DNA of 64,000 bases, taken from JACVRW01 sp963812415. GTDB lineage: Bacteria > Actinomycetota > Thermoleophilia > Solirubrobacterales > Thermoleophilaceae. Both the position numbers and the translations under genes were made by a program. The first letter of the stretch is position 1; each line of letters begins with the position of its first letter. The DNA lies in contig CAWEVH010000002.1 in assembly GCA_963812415.1 (NCBI GenBank), positions 1 to 64,000 of the forward strand, in the 5' to 3' direction. A model generated the notes under the pieces. That model worked only from the letters and a program-made list of their open reading frames with translations, made no database searches and was not told the DNA's origin. Shown here one piece after another: positions 15,974 through 23,804 of this stretch.

Positions 15974-16264
15974 TCAGGAGACCGGCAAACGCCCCGCCCT
16001 GAACGCCGCGCGGCGACGCGCCTGGCGCTGCGCCATCTCGCGCGTCGTGAGCGGCGTCGCGCCCATCGCGAGCGCCTGGGCGCGCACCTCCTCGGGGAGG
16101 TCGTAGTGGTCGTGCCACGGGCGGCCCGGCTTGGCCTGGAACCACTGGCGCACCAGCCCGAGACGGTTTGCGAACTCGTGCAGCTCCGATGTGTCGTCCG
16201 CCGTCAGGTGACACCAGCGCCGGCCGCGCCAGCGCCAGATCGCCTCGTCCACGTAGACCGCCAC
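15974..16264 (-). CDS. DUF4031 family protein
   Basis: A 96-residue protein. It begins MAVYVDEA, then W-C-H-L-T-A-D-D-T-S-E-L-H-E-F-A-N-R-L-G-L, followed by W-F-Q and H-Y-D-L, and a C-terminal helix M-G-A-T-P-L-T-T-R-E-M-A. This is the pattern of the short DUF4031 family, whose function is unknown; conserved His and Asp residues (C-H-L, H-D-H-Y-D) suggest a metal or nucleotide site. A basic tail follows. Nine bases separate it from the next minus-strand ORF upstream. Confidence 0.75.
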   Translation of the reverse strand: MAVYVDEAIWRWRGRRWCHLTADDTSELHEFANRLGLVRQWFQAKPGRPWHDHYDLPEEVRAQALAMGATPLTTREMAQRQARRRAAFRAGRLPVS

Positions 16265-16273
16265 GACGGGCGG

Positions 16274-16486
16274 TCAGGCCGCCGCGGCGGAGAGCTGGAC
16301 CTCGATGGGCCTGGGGGTCGCGAGGAGCGGGGCGGGCGTGAGCGGGGCCTCGTCGAGCTGGTCGCGGGCGCGGGCGAGCTCCTCGTGCACCTGACCGGCG
16401 GGCAGCCGGCCGGCGAGGAAGCACGCCAACACTCGCTGCTCAGCGGGGCTGAGGCGGTGCGCGACGCAGGTGGGCGTCCTGTCCAT
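16274..16486 (-). CDS. hypothetical 70-aa protein
   Basis: Unrecognised. From ATG 16486 it reads MDRTPTCVAHRLSPAEQRV, then LACFLAGRLPAGQVHEELARAR and a Pro/Ala-rich tail. The middle looks like a short helical pair with some resemblance to the first helices of winged-helix or sigma-like modules, but this is weak. The open frame extends to 16537, which would put its start 11 bases from the divergent ATP-grasp gene. It probably forms a pair with the DUF4031 gene downstream. Confidence 0.45.
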   Translation of the reverse strand: MDRTPTCVAHRLSPAEQRVLACFLAGRLPAGQVHEELARARDQLDEAPLTPAPLLATPRPIEVQLSAAAA

Positions 16487-16547
16487 CACCGTGCTTTTCC
16501 AGGTCGCCGGACGCTGTCCTGCAAGCACGCAGTACAACTAGGCGGCG

Positions 16548-18119
16548 ATGTCTCAGAGCATGCCCGCCAGCGAGATCGACTACACCCCCGCCTCGGGGTT
16601 CTTCGACGAGCTCTTCGAGGGGCGAGATCAGCCGCGCCCGCCGGCGTCCGCGCTCGTCGACACCCTTCGCGGGCTCGGCCGCGAGCGCCTGCGCTCGGCG
16701 GGCGAGCGGCGCGACGCGATCTTCATCCAGCAGGGGATCACCTTCGACGCATCCGGCCCCGACGGGCCGGTCAAGGACCGCCCCTTCCCGCTCGACCTCG
16801 TGCCGCGCATCCTGCCGGCGGCCGAATGGCGCACCATCAAGCGCGGTCTCGCGCAGCGCGTGCGCGCGATCAACCTGTTCGTCGACGACGTGTACCACGA
16901 GCAGGAGATCCTGCGGGACGGCATCGTGCCCTGGCAGCTGGTGGTCACGCGGCCGGCCTTCGCGCGCGCGGCGCACCGCATCCGGCCGCCCGGCGGCGTC
17001 TGGTGCCACGTGTCCGGCTGCGACCTGGTGCGCGACGCGGACGGACGCTGGAAGGTGCTCGAGGACAACGTGCGCACGCCGTCCGGGATCTCGTACGTGC
17101 TCGAGAACCGGATCGCCATGAGCCGTCTCCTGCCGGAGCTGTTCGCGGGCTACGACGTGCGCCCGGTGAGCCACTACCCGTCGCTGTTGCTGGACGCGCT
17201 GAGGAGCGCGGCCCCGAGCGGCGGCGAGAACCCGGTGGTGGTCGTCTGGACGCCCGGCCCCGCGAACAGCGCCTACTTCGAGCACGCGTTCCTCGCGCGC
17301 CAGATGGGCGTGGAGCTCGTCGAGGCGTCCGACCTCGTGGTGCGCGAGGGCACCTGCTACATCCGCACCACCCGCGGTCTCGCCAGGGTCGACTCGATCT
17401 ACCGCCGGATCGACGACGACTTCATGGACCCGCTCGAGTTCCGGCCGGACTCGCTGCTCGGCGTGCCCGGCCTGATGGGGGTCTATCGAGCGGGCAACGT
17501 GGCGATCGCGAACGCGGTGGGCACCGGGGTGGCCGACGACAAGGCCGTCTACCACTACGTGCCCGAGATGATCCGGTACTACATCGGCGAGGAGCCGATC
17601 CTCGACAACCTCCAGACCTGGCTGCTGGCGGACGCCGAGCAGCGCGCGTACGCCCTCGAGCACATCGACGAGCTGGTGGTCAAGCCGACGGGCGAGTCCG
17701 GCGGCAAGGGGGTGTTCATCGGCCCGCTCGCCACGAGCGACCAGCTCGCCGACCAGCGCACCCTCGTCGAGCAGGCGCCCGAGCGCTGGATCGCCCAGAC
17801 GACCGTGGCCCTCTCGACCGTCCCGACCGCGCTGCCCGACGGCTCGCTGGCCCCCCGGCACGTGGACCTGCGCCCGTTCGCCGTCTACGGCGACGAGATC
17901 AAGATCGTGCCGGGCGGCCTGACCCGGGTCGCGCTGCGCGAGGGATCGATGATCGTGAACAGCTCGCAGGGCGGCGGCTCGAAGGACACCTGGGTGCTGG
18001 CGGAGCAGCCGGACGCCGGCCCCGACCCCGCCTCGGCGCTCGCGCCGCCGACGATGCCGGACATGCGCCGCCCGGGCTGGCGCGGCCAGGACCAGCAACA
18101 GCAGCAGACGAGCGACTGA
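16548..18119 (+). CDS. circularly permuted ATP-grasp protein (DUF404/DUF407)
   Basis: A 523-residue protein of the circularly permuted ATP-grasp type. Typical family strings are FDELFEGRDQPRP, the DUF404 beginning GITFDASGPDG, PFPLDLVPRIL, R-A-I-N-L-F-V-D-D-V-Y, WCHVSGCDLVR, W-K-V-L-E-D-N-V-R-T-P-S-G, and the nucleotide-binding region VVKPTGESGGKGVFIGP with a C-terminal GLTRVALREGSMIVNSSQGGGSKDTWVL. ATP-grasp enzymes join a carboxylate to an amine or thiol through an acylphosphate, so peptide-bond-like ligation is expected. Together with the adjoining alpha-E and transglutaminase-like genes it forms a conserved module predicted from genome context to make or process a peptide; substrates are not established. 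The disordered C-terminus is Gln-rich. Confidence 0.9.
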   Translation: MSQSMPASEIDYTPASGFFDELFEGRDQPRPPASALVDTLRGLGRERLRSAGERRDAIFIQQGITFDASGPDGPVKDRPFPLDLVPRILPAAEWRTIKRGLAQRVRAINLFVDDVYHEQEILRDGIVPWQLVVTRPAFARAAHRIRPPGGVWCHVSGCDLVRDADGRWKVLEDNVRTPSGISYVLENRIAMSRLLPELFAGYDVRPVSHYPSLLLDALRSAAPSGGENPVVVVWTPGPANSAYFEHAFLARQMGVELVEASDLVVREGTCYIRTTRGLARVDSIYRRIDDDFMDPLEFRPDSLLGVPGLMGVYRAGNVAIANAVGTGVADDKAVYHYVPEMIRYYIGEEPILDNLQTWLLADAEQRAYALEHIDELVVKPTGESGGKGVFIGPLATSDQLADQRTLVEQAPERWIAQTTVALSTVPTALPDGSLAPRHVDLRPFAVYGDEIKIVPGGLTRVALREGSMIVNSSQGGGSKDTWVLAEQPDAGPDPASALAPPTMPDMRRPGWRGQDQQQQQTSD

Positions 18120-19070
18120 GTGCTCTCCCGGATCGCCCACGACCTCTACTGGCTCGGCCGCCAGCTCGTGCGCGCCGAGCACACCGCTCGCATGCTCGAC
18201 GGGCTCTTCCACGCCGACCTTCAGGGCCGCCCGGACGACCCCGCCTCGGTCGAACTGTCCTGGGAGTCGCTGCTCGTGATCATGGGCGCCACGGGCGGGT
18301 CCGAGCGCGCCACCCGCGACGGCGTGGTCAGGATGCTCACCACCGAGGCCGACAACCCGGTATCGATCGTCTCCTGCGTGCGCGCCGCCCGCGAGGGCGC
18401 CCGCACGCTGCGCGACACGATCTCGGCGGAGATGTGGGAGTCGGTCAACACCTACGACCTCCAGCTCGGGCGGCGCGACCTCGACGCGGGTCTGCGCAGC
18501 GGCCCCTACTCGGTCTACGCGTTCGTGAAGGACCGCAGCGCGCTGTTCTGGGGACTGACCGCGCGCACGATGCAGAAGGACGAGGCGCGCGCGTTCCTCG
18601 TGGCCGGCGGCCGGATCGAGGCCGCCGACATGGTGCTGCGAATGCTGCGCGTGGCGCTTCCGCGCGAGCAGCAGGAGGGCGCGAGCACGGACGGCAACGC
18701 GCTCGCGCTGCTGCGCGCGGTCGGCGGCTTCCAGGCCTTCATGCGCGCGGCCGCGGCGCCGCCCAACGCCGCGCCGGTCTCGCGCTTCATGCTCTACGAG
18801 CGCGAGTTCCCGGACTCCGTGGCCGCCTCGGTGCAGTCGCTCGACGGCGCGCTCGAGCGGGTCGAGGGCGAGCCGCAGGACTCGCTGCCCGTGCTGCGCG
18901 TGCGGCGTATGCTTGCCGACCTCGACTTCCGAGCACGGGTGTCCCCCGGTCCCGATGCGGTCACGCCGCTCCTGCGGCCGATCCAACAGGAGCTCGAACG
19001 CCTCGACTCCGAGATCCACGACCGCTTCTTCAGCCCCAGCACGATCGTCGCCCAAACCGTCACAGGATGA
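18120..19070 (+). CDS. alpha-E domain protein (DUF403)
   Basis: A 316-residue all-helical protein starting at GTG 18120 directly after the upstream stop (TGAGTG). It begins MLSRIAHDLYWLGRQLVRAEHTARMLDG, the standard alpha-E beginning, and later has conserved acidic and Arg residues (R-E-G-A-R-T-L-R-D-T-I-S-A-E-M-W-E-S-V-N). Alpha-E domains always accompany the permuted ATP-grasp and are proposed to be a partner that positions the substrate; no catalytic role is proven. The C-terminal part is acidic/helical with S-P-S-T-I-V-A-Q-T. Next gene overlaps by ATGA. Confidence 0.9.
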   Translation: MLSRIAHDLYWLGRQLVRAEHTARMLDGLFHADLQGRPDDPASVELSWESLLVIMGATGGSERATRDGVVRMLTTEADNPVSIVSCVRAAREGARTLRDTISAEMWESVNTYDLQLGRRDLDAGLRSGPYSVYAFVKDRSALFWGLTARTMQKDEARAFLVAGGRIEAADMVLRMLRVALPREQQEGASTDGNALALLRAVGGFQAFMRAAAAPPNAAPVSRFMLYEREFPDSVAASVQSLDGALERVEGEPQDSLPVLRVRRMLADLDFRARVSPGPDAVTPLLRPIQQELERLDSEIHDRFFSPSTIVAQTVTG

Positions 19071-19924
19071 GATTCTCGCTTCGCTACCAGGCGCAGTACC
19101 GCTACTCGGCCGCCGTCTTCGACCAGCACAACGCCCTGCGCGTGACCCCGGCGACGACGCCGCTGCAGCGCGTGCGCGGCTTCCGCGTGACGGTCGAGCC
19201 GAGCGCCCGGACGCGCACCCATCGCGACTACTTCGGCACCGAGGTGGTCGAATTCAACGTTCCGGGCGAGCACGAGCGGCTCACGATCACGGCGGAGGGC
19301 GAGGTCCACACCGAGCCTCAGCCCACGCCTCCCGAGGGCACCTGGGACGCGCTGCGCCCGGACGCCTACACGGCGGCCGGCGGGGAGTTCCTGCTGTCCA
19401 CGGGCGACGAGCCGGCCAACGGCGCGCTCGCCGGCATACGGAGTGAGATTCGCCGCGACGACCCGCGCGCCACGCTCATGGCCGTCTGCGACGTGATCCC
19501 CCAGCGGTTCGAATACCGGAAGGGCGCGACGTTCGTGGGCTCCACCGTCGACGACCTGCTGGAGGGCGGCGCGGGTGTCTGCCAGGACTTCGTGCACCTC
19601 GCGCTGATCCTGCTGCGCCACGAGGGGATCGCCGCGCGCTACGTGTCGGGCTACCTGTTCGCGGCTCCCGCGAACGGGGGCGCCGACTCGGTCGAGGTGG
19701 ACACGCACGCGTGGATCGAGGCGCTCCTTCCCGACGCCGCCGGGGGCGGCCCGACCTGGGTGGGCGCGGACCCCACCAACCGCAAGCTCGCCGGCGAGAC
19801 GCACGTGAAGATCGGGCACGGGCGCTTCTACGGGGACGTGCCGCCGATCAAGGGCGTCTATCGCGGCGCCGGCACGGAGGCGGAGCACGACGTCGCCGTA
19901 CGCATGACCCGTCTTACTTCATAA
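19067..19924 (+). CDS. transglutaminase-like cysteine protease/ligase domain protein
   Basis: A 285-residue protein. Residues 1-85 match the bacterial transglutaminase-like N-terminal beta domain (MRFSLRYQAQYRYSAAVFDQHNALRVTP), and the papain-like core follows with the catalytic triad Cys172 (GGAGVCQDFVHLALILLR), His214 (VDTHAWIEAL) and Asp235 (WVGADPTN). Such domains cleave peptide bonds or cross-link them. It starts within the alpha-E stop (ATGA), so it is cotranslated with the permuted ATP-grasp and alpha-E proteins. No signal peptide is evident, so activity is probably cytosolic. It is likely the peptidase or transpeptidase of that module. Confidence 0.92.
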   Translation: MRFSLRYQAQYRYSAAVFDQHNALRVTPATTPLQRVRGFRVTVEPSARTRTHRDYFGTEVVEFNVPGEHERLTITAEGEVHTEPQPTPPEGTWDALRPDAYTAAGGEFLLSTGDEPANGALAGIRSEIRRDDPRATLMAVCDVIPQRFEYRKGATFVGSTVDDLLEGGAGVCQDFVHLALILLRHEGIAARYVSGYLFAAPANGGADSVEVDTHAWIEALLPDAAGGGPTWVGADPTNRKLAGETHVKIGHGRFYGDVPPIKGVYRGAGTEAEHDVAVRMTRLTS

Positions 19925-19941
19925 AGTAAAGTAAGGGGTCG

Positions 19942-21705
19942 ATGCAGACCTTCTGGAGATTGCTCGGCTTTCTCCGGCCCTACCGGCGCGGAGTGGCGGT
20001 GTCGTTCGTGCTCGCCGCCGCCGCGATGGGTACCGGCGTGCTCATCCCGTACCTGGTGGGCGTGACGGTCGACGACATCCGCCAGGGCGGCGCCGAGCTG
20101 TGGCCGCTCGCGGCGGCGGTGGCCGGCGCGGGTGTGCTGCGCCTCGCGTTCAGCGTCTCGCGCCGGCTCGTGGCGGGCAAGGTCTCGCTCGGGGTCGAGT
20201 ACGACCTGCGCAACCGGATGTACGAGCACCTGCACTCGCTGGAGCTCGCGTTCTTCGACGGGCAGCAGACCGGCCAGCTCATGTCGCGCTCGACCGTCGA
20301 CCTCCAGGCGGTTCGCTTCTTCCTCGGCTACGGCCTCATCTTCATCCTGCAGTCCGCGCTCACGATCCTGATCGCCGCGGGCGTGATGCTGGCGGTCGAC
20401 CCGCGGCTGGCGGCCGTGTCGCTCGCCCCGATGCCGTTCGTGATCTGGGTGGCGTTCCGCTACGGACGCCGCAACCGGCCGGCCACCCAGGAGGTCCAGC
20501 AGCGGATCGCGGAGCTGACCGCGGACGCCGAGGAGAACATCTCCGGGGTGCGCGTGGTCAAGGCGTTCGCCCAGGAGGAGCGCCAGCTGCACCGCTTCAG
20601 CCGCTCGGTGGGGCGCGTGTTCGACCAGTCGATGGTCTCCACGCGGCTGCGCGCCTTCTACTCGCCGTTCATCGCCTTCCTCCCCCAGCTCGGCCTGGCG
20701 GCGCTCCTCCTCGTGGGCGGCCGGCAGGCGATCCAGGGCGAGCTCACCGTCGGCGAGTTCGTGGCCTTCTACGGCTACGTGCTGTTGCTCACCGGGCCGA
20801 TGCGGATGCTCGGGATCGCCCTCGGCATGGCCCAGCGCGCCGTGGCAAGCGGCGCGCGGGTGTTCGAGATCCTCGACACCGAGCCAACCCTCACCGCGCC
20901 GACCGACGCGCCGGGACTCCCGAGCGGCGGCGGGCGCGTGCAGCTGCGCGGCGTCACGTTCGGGTACGGCGACGGCGAGCCGGTGCTGCGCGACGTCGAC
21001 CTCGAGGTCGAGCCGGGCCGCACCGTCGCGCTCGTGGGACCGACCGGCTCGGGCAAGACGACGCTCGTGATGCTGATCCCGCGCCTGTACGACGTCGACG
21101 AGGGCGCGGTGCTCGTGGACGGCGCGGACGTGCGGAGCGTCGATCCGGCCTCGCTGCGCCGCGAGGTGGCCGTGGTGTCGGACGACGCCTTCCTCTTCTC
21201 CGCGACGCTGCGCGACAACATCGCCTACGCGCGCCCGGAGGCGAGCGCCGAGGAGGTGGCCGCCGCGTCCGAGCGGGCGGGCCTGACCGAGGTGCTCGAG
21301 GACCTGCCGGAAGGACTCGACACGCTCGTCGGCGAGCGCGGGCACACGCTCTCGGGCGGCCAGCGCCAGCGCGTGGCGATCGCGCGCGCCCTGCTGGCCC
21401 AGCCGCGCATCCTGATCCTCGACGACGCCACCTCGAGCGTCGACGCCACCACCGAGAGCCGCATCAAGGCGGCGCTCGCGGAGGTGATGGAGGGGCGCAC
21501 GACCTTCGTGATCGCGCACCGGCTGTCGACGATCGCGCTGGCGGACGACGTGGTGGTCCTCGAGGAGGGGCGGGTCGCGGCCCGGGGCTCCCACGCCCAG
21601 CTGCTCGACGACTCGCCGCTCTACCGCGAGATCGCCGAGAAGGGCCTCCCCGACCAGGTCTTCCTCACCCGCGACGACCCCGAGCGCGAGGTGGCGGGCC
21701 TGTGA
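19942..21705 (+). CDS. ABC exporter half-transporter, degenerate-site subunit
   Basis: A 587-residue type-IV ABC exporter: six membrane helices to about residue 310, then a nucleotide-binding domain. Walker A is GPTGSGKTT (about 366-374), the signature is LSGGQRQRVAIARAL (about 470), and Walker B is ILILDDATSSVD, where Asp replaces the catalytic Glu. The H-loop is IAHRLST. The Asp substitution marks the degenerate site of heterodimeric exporters such as BmrC/TM287. The stop overlaps the next gene's GTG (GTGA). Substrate is unknown; drugs or lipids are typical. Confidence 0.9.
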   Translation: MQTFWRLLGFLRPYRRGVAVSFVLAAAAMGTGVLIPYLVGVTVDDIRQGGAELWPLAAAVAGAGVLRLAFSVSRRLVAGKVSLGVEYDLRNRMYEHLHSLELAFFDGQQTGQLMSRSTVDLQAVRFFLGYGLIFILQSALTILIAAGVMLAVDPRLAAVSLAPMPFVIWVAFRYGRRNRPATQEVQQRIAELTADAEENISGVRVVKAFAQEERQLHRFSRSVGRVFDQSMVSTRLRAFYSPFIAFLPQLGLAALLLVGGRQAIQGELTVGEFVAFYGYVLLLTGPMRMLGIALGMAQRAVASGARVFEILDTEPTLTAPTDAPGLPSGGGRVQLRGVTFGYGDGEPVLRDVDLEVEPGRTVALVGPTGSGKTTLVMLIPRLYDVDEGAVLVDGADVRSVDPASLRREVAVVSDDAFLFSATLRDNIAYARPEASAEEVAAASERAGLTEVLEDLPEGLDTLVGERGHTLSGGQRQRVAIARALLAQPRILILDDATSSVDATTESRIKAALAEVMEGRTTFVIAHRLSTIALADDVVVLEEGRVAARGSHAQLLDDSPLYREIAEKGLPDQVFLTRDDPEREVAGL

Positions 21706-23438
21706 GGTCGCGGCGACTCAGGCACCTGGTGAGCCTGCTCGGCCCCTACAGGGGTCGCGTCCTGCTCATGCTGCTCGCGCTGTTCGTGGCCACCGCGGCC
21801 GCGCTCGCGCCTCCCTACCTCGCCGGCCAGGCGATCGACGCGGGCATCCGCGAGCAGGACACGAACGCGCTCACGATCATCCTGATCGCGTTCATCGCCG
21901 CCGCGCTGCTCAACTGGATCGCGACCTACTTCCAGACCTACCTGATCTCCTGGGTCGGGCAGCGCGCCCTCCAGGATCTGCGCCTCGAGATCTTCGAGCA
22001 CCTCCAGCGGCTCTCGATGAGCTTCTACTCGCGCAACAAGGCCGGCGTGATCATCTCGCGCCTCACCAACGACGTGCAGGCGCTCGACCAGCTCGTGACG
22101 GAGGGCATCGCGACCCTGTTCTCGGCCACGCTCACGCTCGTCGGCACCGCGGTGATCCTGATCGTGCTCGACCCCGGCCTCGCCCTGATCACCTTCCTGA
22201 CCTTCCCCGTGCTGCTCGTGGGAAGCGTGATCTTCCGGATCGCCTCGTCGGGCGCATACCGGCTCACGCGCGAGAAGATCGCGTACGTCACGGCCTACCT
22301 GCAGGAGACGCTCTCCGGCGTGCGGGTCGTGCGGGCCTTCGGGCAGGAGCACCGCCACCGGGACCGCTTCGCGCAGCTGAACGACGAGCACCGCGAGGCC
22401 AACATGAAGACGGTCTACCTGAACGCGGCCTACTTCCCGTCGGTCGAGCTGCTGTCCGCGGTCGCCACCGCCGCGATCCTGCTCTACGGCGGTAACCAGG
22501 TGCTGGACGAGGCCGTGACCATCGGCGTGCTCGCCTCGTTCGTCTTCTACCTGCAGAGCTTCTTCGACCCGATCCAGTCGCTCTCCCAGCTCTACACGAC
22601 CTACCAGGCGGGCATGGCGGCGCTCGACAAGATCTTCGAGCTGCTCGACGAGGAGCCGGAGATCCAGGACGCGCCGGACGCGATCGAGCTCGAGCGCCTG
22701 CGCGGCGAGATCGAGTTCGACGACGTGACCTTCGCCTACGACGGCGAGCATCCGGCGCTCGAGGACGTCTCGCTCTACGTGCCGCCGGGCCAGACCCTGG
22801 CGCTCGTGGGGTCGACCGGAGCGGGCAAGTCCACGCTCGCGAAGCTGGTCGCGCGCTTCTACGACCCCGACCGCGGGCGCGTGCTGATCGACGGCCACGA
22901 TCTGCGCACGGTCCGCGAGCGCTCGCTGCGCTCCCAGCTGGGCGTGGTCCCGCAGGAGAGCTACCTGTTCTCCGGCACGATCCGCGACAACATCGCGTTC
23001 GGACGTCCGGACGCAAGCGAGGAGGACGTGCTGGCCGCCGCCCGCGCCGTCGGCGCCCACGAGTTCATCGAGCGGCTGCCGGAGGGCTACGACACCGAGG
23101 TGGGCGAGCGCGGCGGTCAGCTCTCGGCGGGACAGCGGCAGCTCGTGGCGTTCGCGCGCGCCGCGGCGGCCGACCCGCGGATCCTCATCCTCGACGAGGC
23201 CACCTCGAACGTCGACGTGCGCACCGAGGCCCAGATCGAGCGCGGCCTGCGACGGCTGCTCGCCGGCCGCACGGCGATCGTGATCGCCCACCGGCTGTCC
23301 ACCATCCGCGGCGCGGGCCGGATCGTCGTGCTCGACCACGGCGGGATCGCCGAGCAGGGAACGCACGAGGAGCTGCTCGAGGCCGACGGCGCCTACGCGC
23401 GGCTGTACCGCGACTGGGCCGAGCAGTCGGCGGCGTGA
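21702..23438 (+). CDS. ABC exporter half-transporter, catalytic-site subunit
   Basis: A 578-residue partner of the preceding protein, starting at GTG 21702. Membrane domain to about residue 310; Walker A GSTGAGKST (about 370-378), signature LSAGQRQLVAFARA (the second Gly of LSGGQ is Ala), Walker B ILILDEATSNVD with the catalytic Glu intact, H-loop IAHRLST. The unusual signature, together with the Asp of the partner's Walker B, makes one defective nucleotide site, and the partner's LSGGQ with this protein's Glu makes the competent site. This is strong evidence for an obligate heterodimer. A 23445-23466 hairpin follows the stop. Confidence 0.92.
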   Translation: MRSRRLRHLVSLLGPYRGRVLLMLLALFVATAAALAPPYLAGQAIDAGIREQDTNALTIILIAFIAAALLNWIATYFQTYLISWVGQRALQDLRLEIFEHLQRLSMSFYSRNKAGVIISRLTNDVQALDQLVTEGIATLFSATLTLVGTAVILIVLDPGLALITFLTFPVLLVGSVIFRIASSGAYRLTREKIAYVTAYLQETLSGVRVVRAFGQEHRHRDRFAQLNDEHREANMKTVYLNAAYFPSVELLSAVATAAILLYGGNQVLDEAVTIGVLASFVFYLQSFFDPIQSLSQLYTTYQAGMAALDKIFELLDEEPEIQDAPDAIELERLRGEIEFDDVTFAYDGEHPALEDVSLYVPPGQTLALVGSTGAGKSTLAKLVARFYDPDRGRVLIDGHDLRTVRERSLRSQLGVVPQESYLFSGTIRDNIAFGRPDASEEDVLAAARAVGAHEFIERLPEGYDTEVGERGGQLSAGQRQLVAFARAAAADPRILILDEATSNVDVRTEAQIERGLRRLLAGRTAIVIAHRLSTIRGAGRIVVLDHGGIAEQGTHEELLEADGAYARLYRDWAEQSAA

Positions 23439-23444
23439 GGCGGG

Positions 23445-23466
23445 CCGCCGCTGGCTGAGGCGGCGG
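23445..23466 (+). terminator. weak hairpin after the ABC operon
   Basis: CCGCCG and CGGCGG form a six-base stem around a ten-base loop seven bases after the ABC stop. There is no T-run, so terminator function is only suggested by position. Confidence 0.3.
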
Positions 23467-23617
23467 ACTATCGCGGCGACGCTCTGCGCTCCAGCGGCAA
23501 CCTGCCTCTGCGTCGTCGCGCTCGAGCGGAGCGGCGCCAACGCTGACGAGCGCCGGCTCCTCGGTAGACGCCGACGAGCCGCCGGTTCCTCCCGGCAGCC
23601 CGCACACGCTCGGCCGT

Positions 23618-23646
23618 GTGACGTTGTTGGCGGCAGTGGATATCCT
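23618..23646 (+). promoter_or_regulatory. predicted tRNA-Gln promoter
   Basis: GTGACG (-35-like, 23618-23623) and TATCCT (-10-like, 23641-23646) are separated by 17 bases. A start about seven bases later would lie near 23654, just before the mature tRNA 5' end at 23661. Each hexamer matches consensus at four of six places. Confidence 0.5.
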
Positions 23647-23660
23647 CGGCTCCCGATCCT

Positions 23661-23731
23661 TGGGGGGTCGTCTAATGGCAAGACGCCAGCCTCTGGAGCT
23701 GGTTATCGGGGTTCGAGTCCCTGCCCCCCAG
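23661..23731 (+). tRNA. tRNA-Gln (anticodon CUG)
   Basis: A full cloverleaf folds. The acceptor stem pairs TGGGGGG with CCCCCCA, with discriminator G73. The D arm is GTC/GAC with loop TAATGGCAA. The anticodon stem is CCAGC/GCTGG with the seven-base loop CTCTGGA, giving anticodon CTG, for Gln codon CAG. The T arm is CGGGG-TTCGAGT-CCCTG. The U1-A72 first pair is characteristic of bacterial tRNA-Gln. No CCA is encoded. Confidence 0.95.
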
Positions 23732-23753
23732 TCTTCCGGCACGCCTCAGCTGA

Positions 23754-23767
23754 CGAACACATGTTCG
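23754..23767. promoter_or_regulatory. SOS box (LexA site) without obvious target gene
   Basis: CGAACACATGTTCG fits the Gram-positive/actinobacterial LexA consensus CGAAC-N4-GTTCG perfectly. It lies 22 bases after tRNA-Gln and 38 bases before the 3' end of the convergent flavoprotein gene, so no start codon of a recognised gene follows on either strand. Confidence 0.5.
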
Positions 23768-23804
23768 CAATACGCCCGGACGGAAGGCGTCGCCGGGCTG
23801 GCCT

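Noticed and set aside
16440..19055. An 871-residue minus-strand frame opposite the ATP-grasp operon
   Set aside because: It is the antisense of three recognised genes, with His/Arg/Val-rich composition typical of GC-rich shadows.
15959..19924. A 1321-residue open frame covering the whole ATP-grasp region
   Set aside because: Only its last 285 codons (from ATG 19067) are protein-like; the rest is the Arg/Ala-rich shadow of ATP-grasp and alpha-E genes in another frame.
20100..21701. Upstream half of the long frame leading into the second ABC subunit
   Set aside because: It is a shadow of the first subunit; the real start is GTG 21702, overlapping the first stop.
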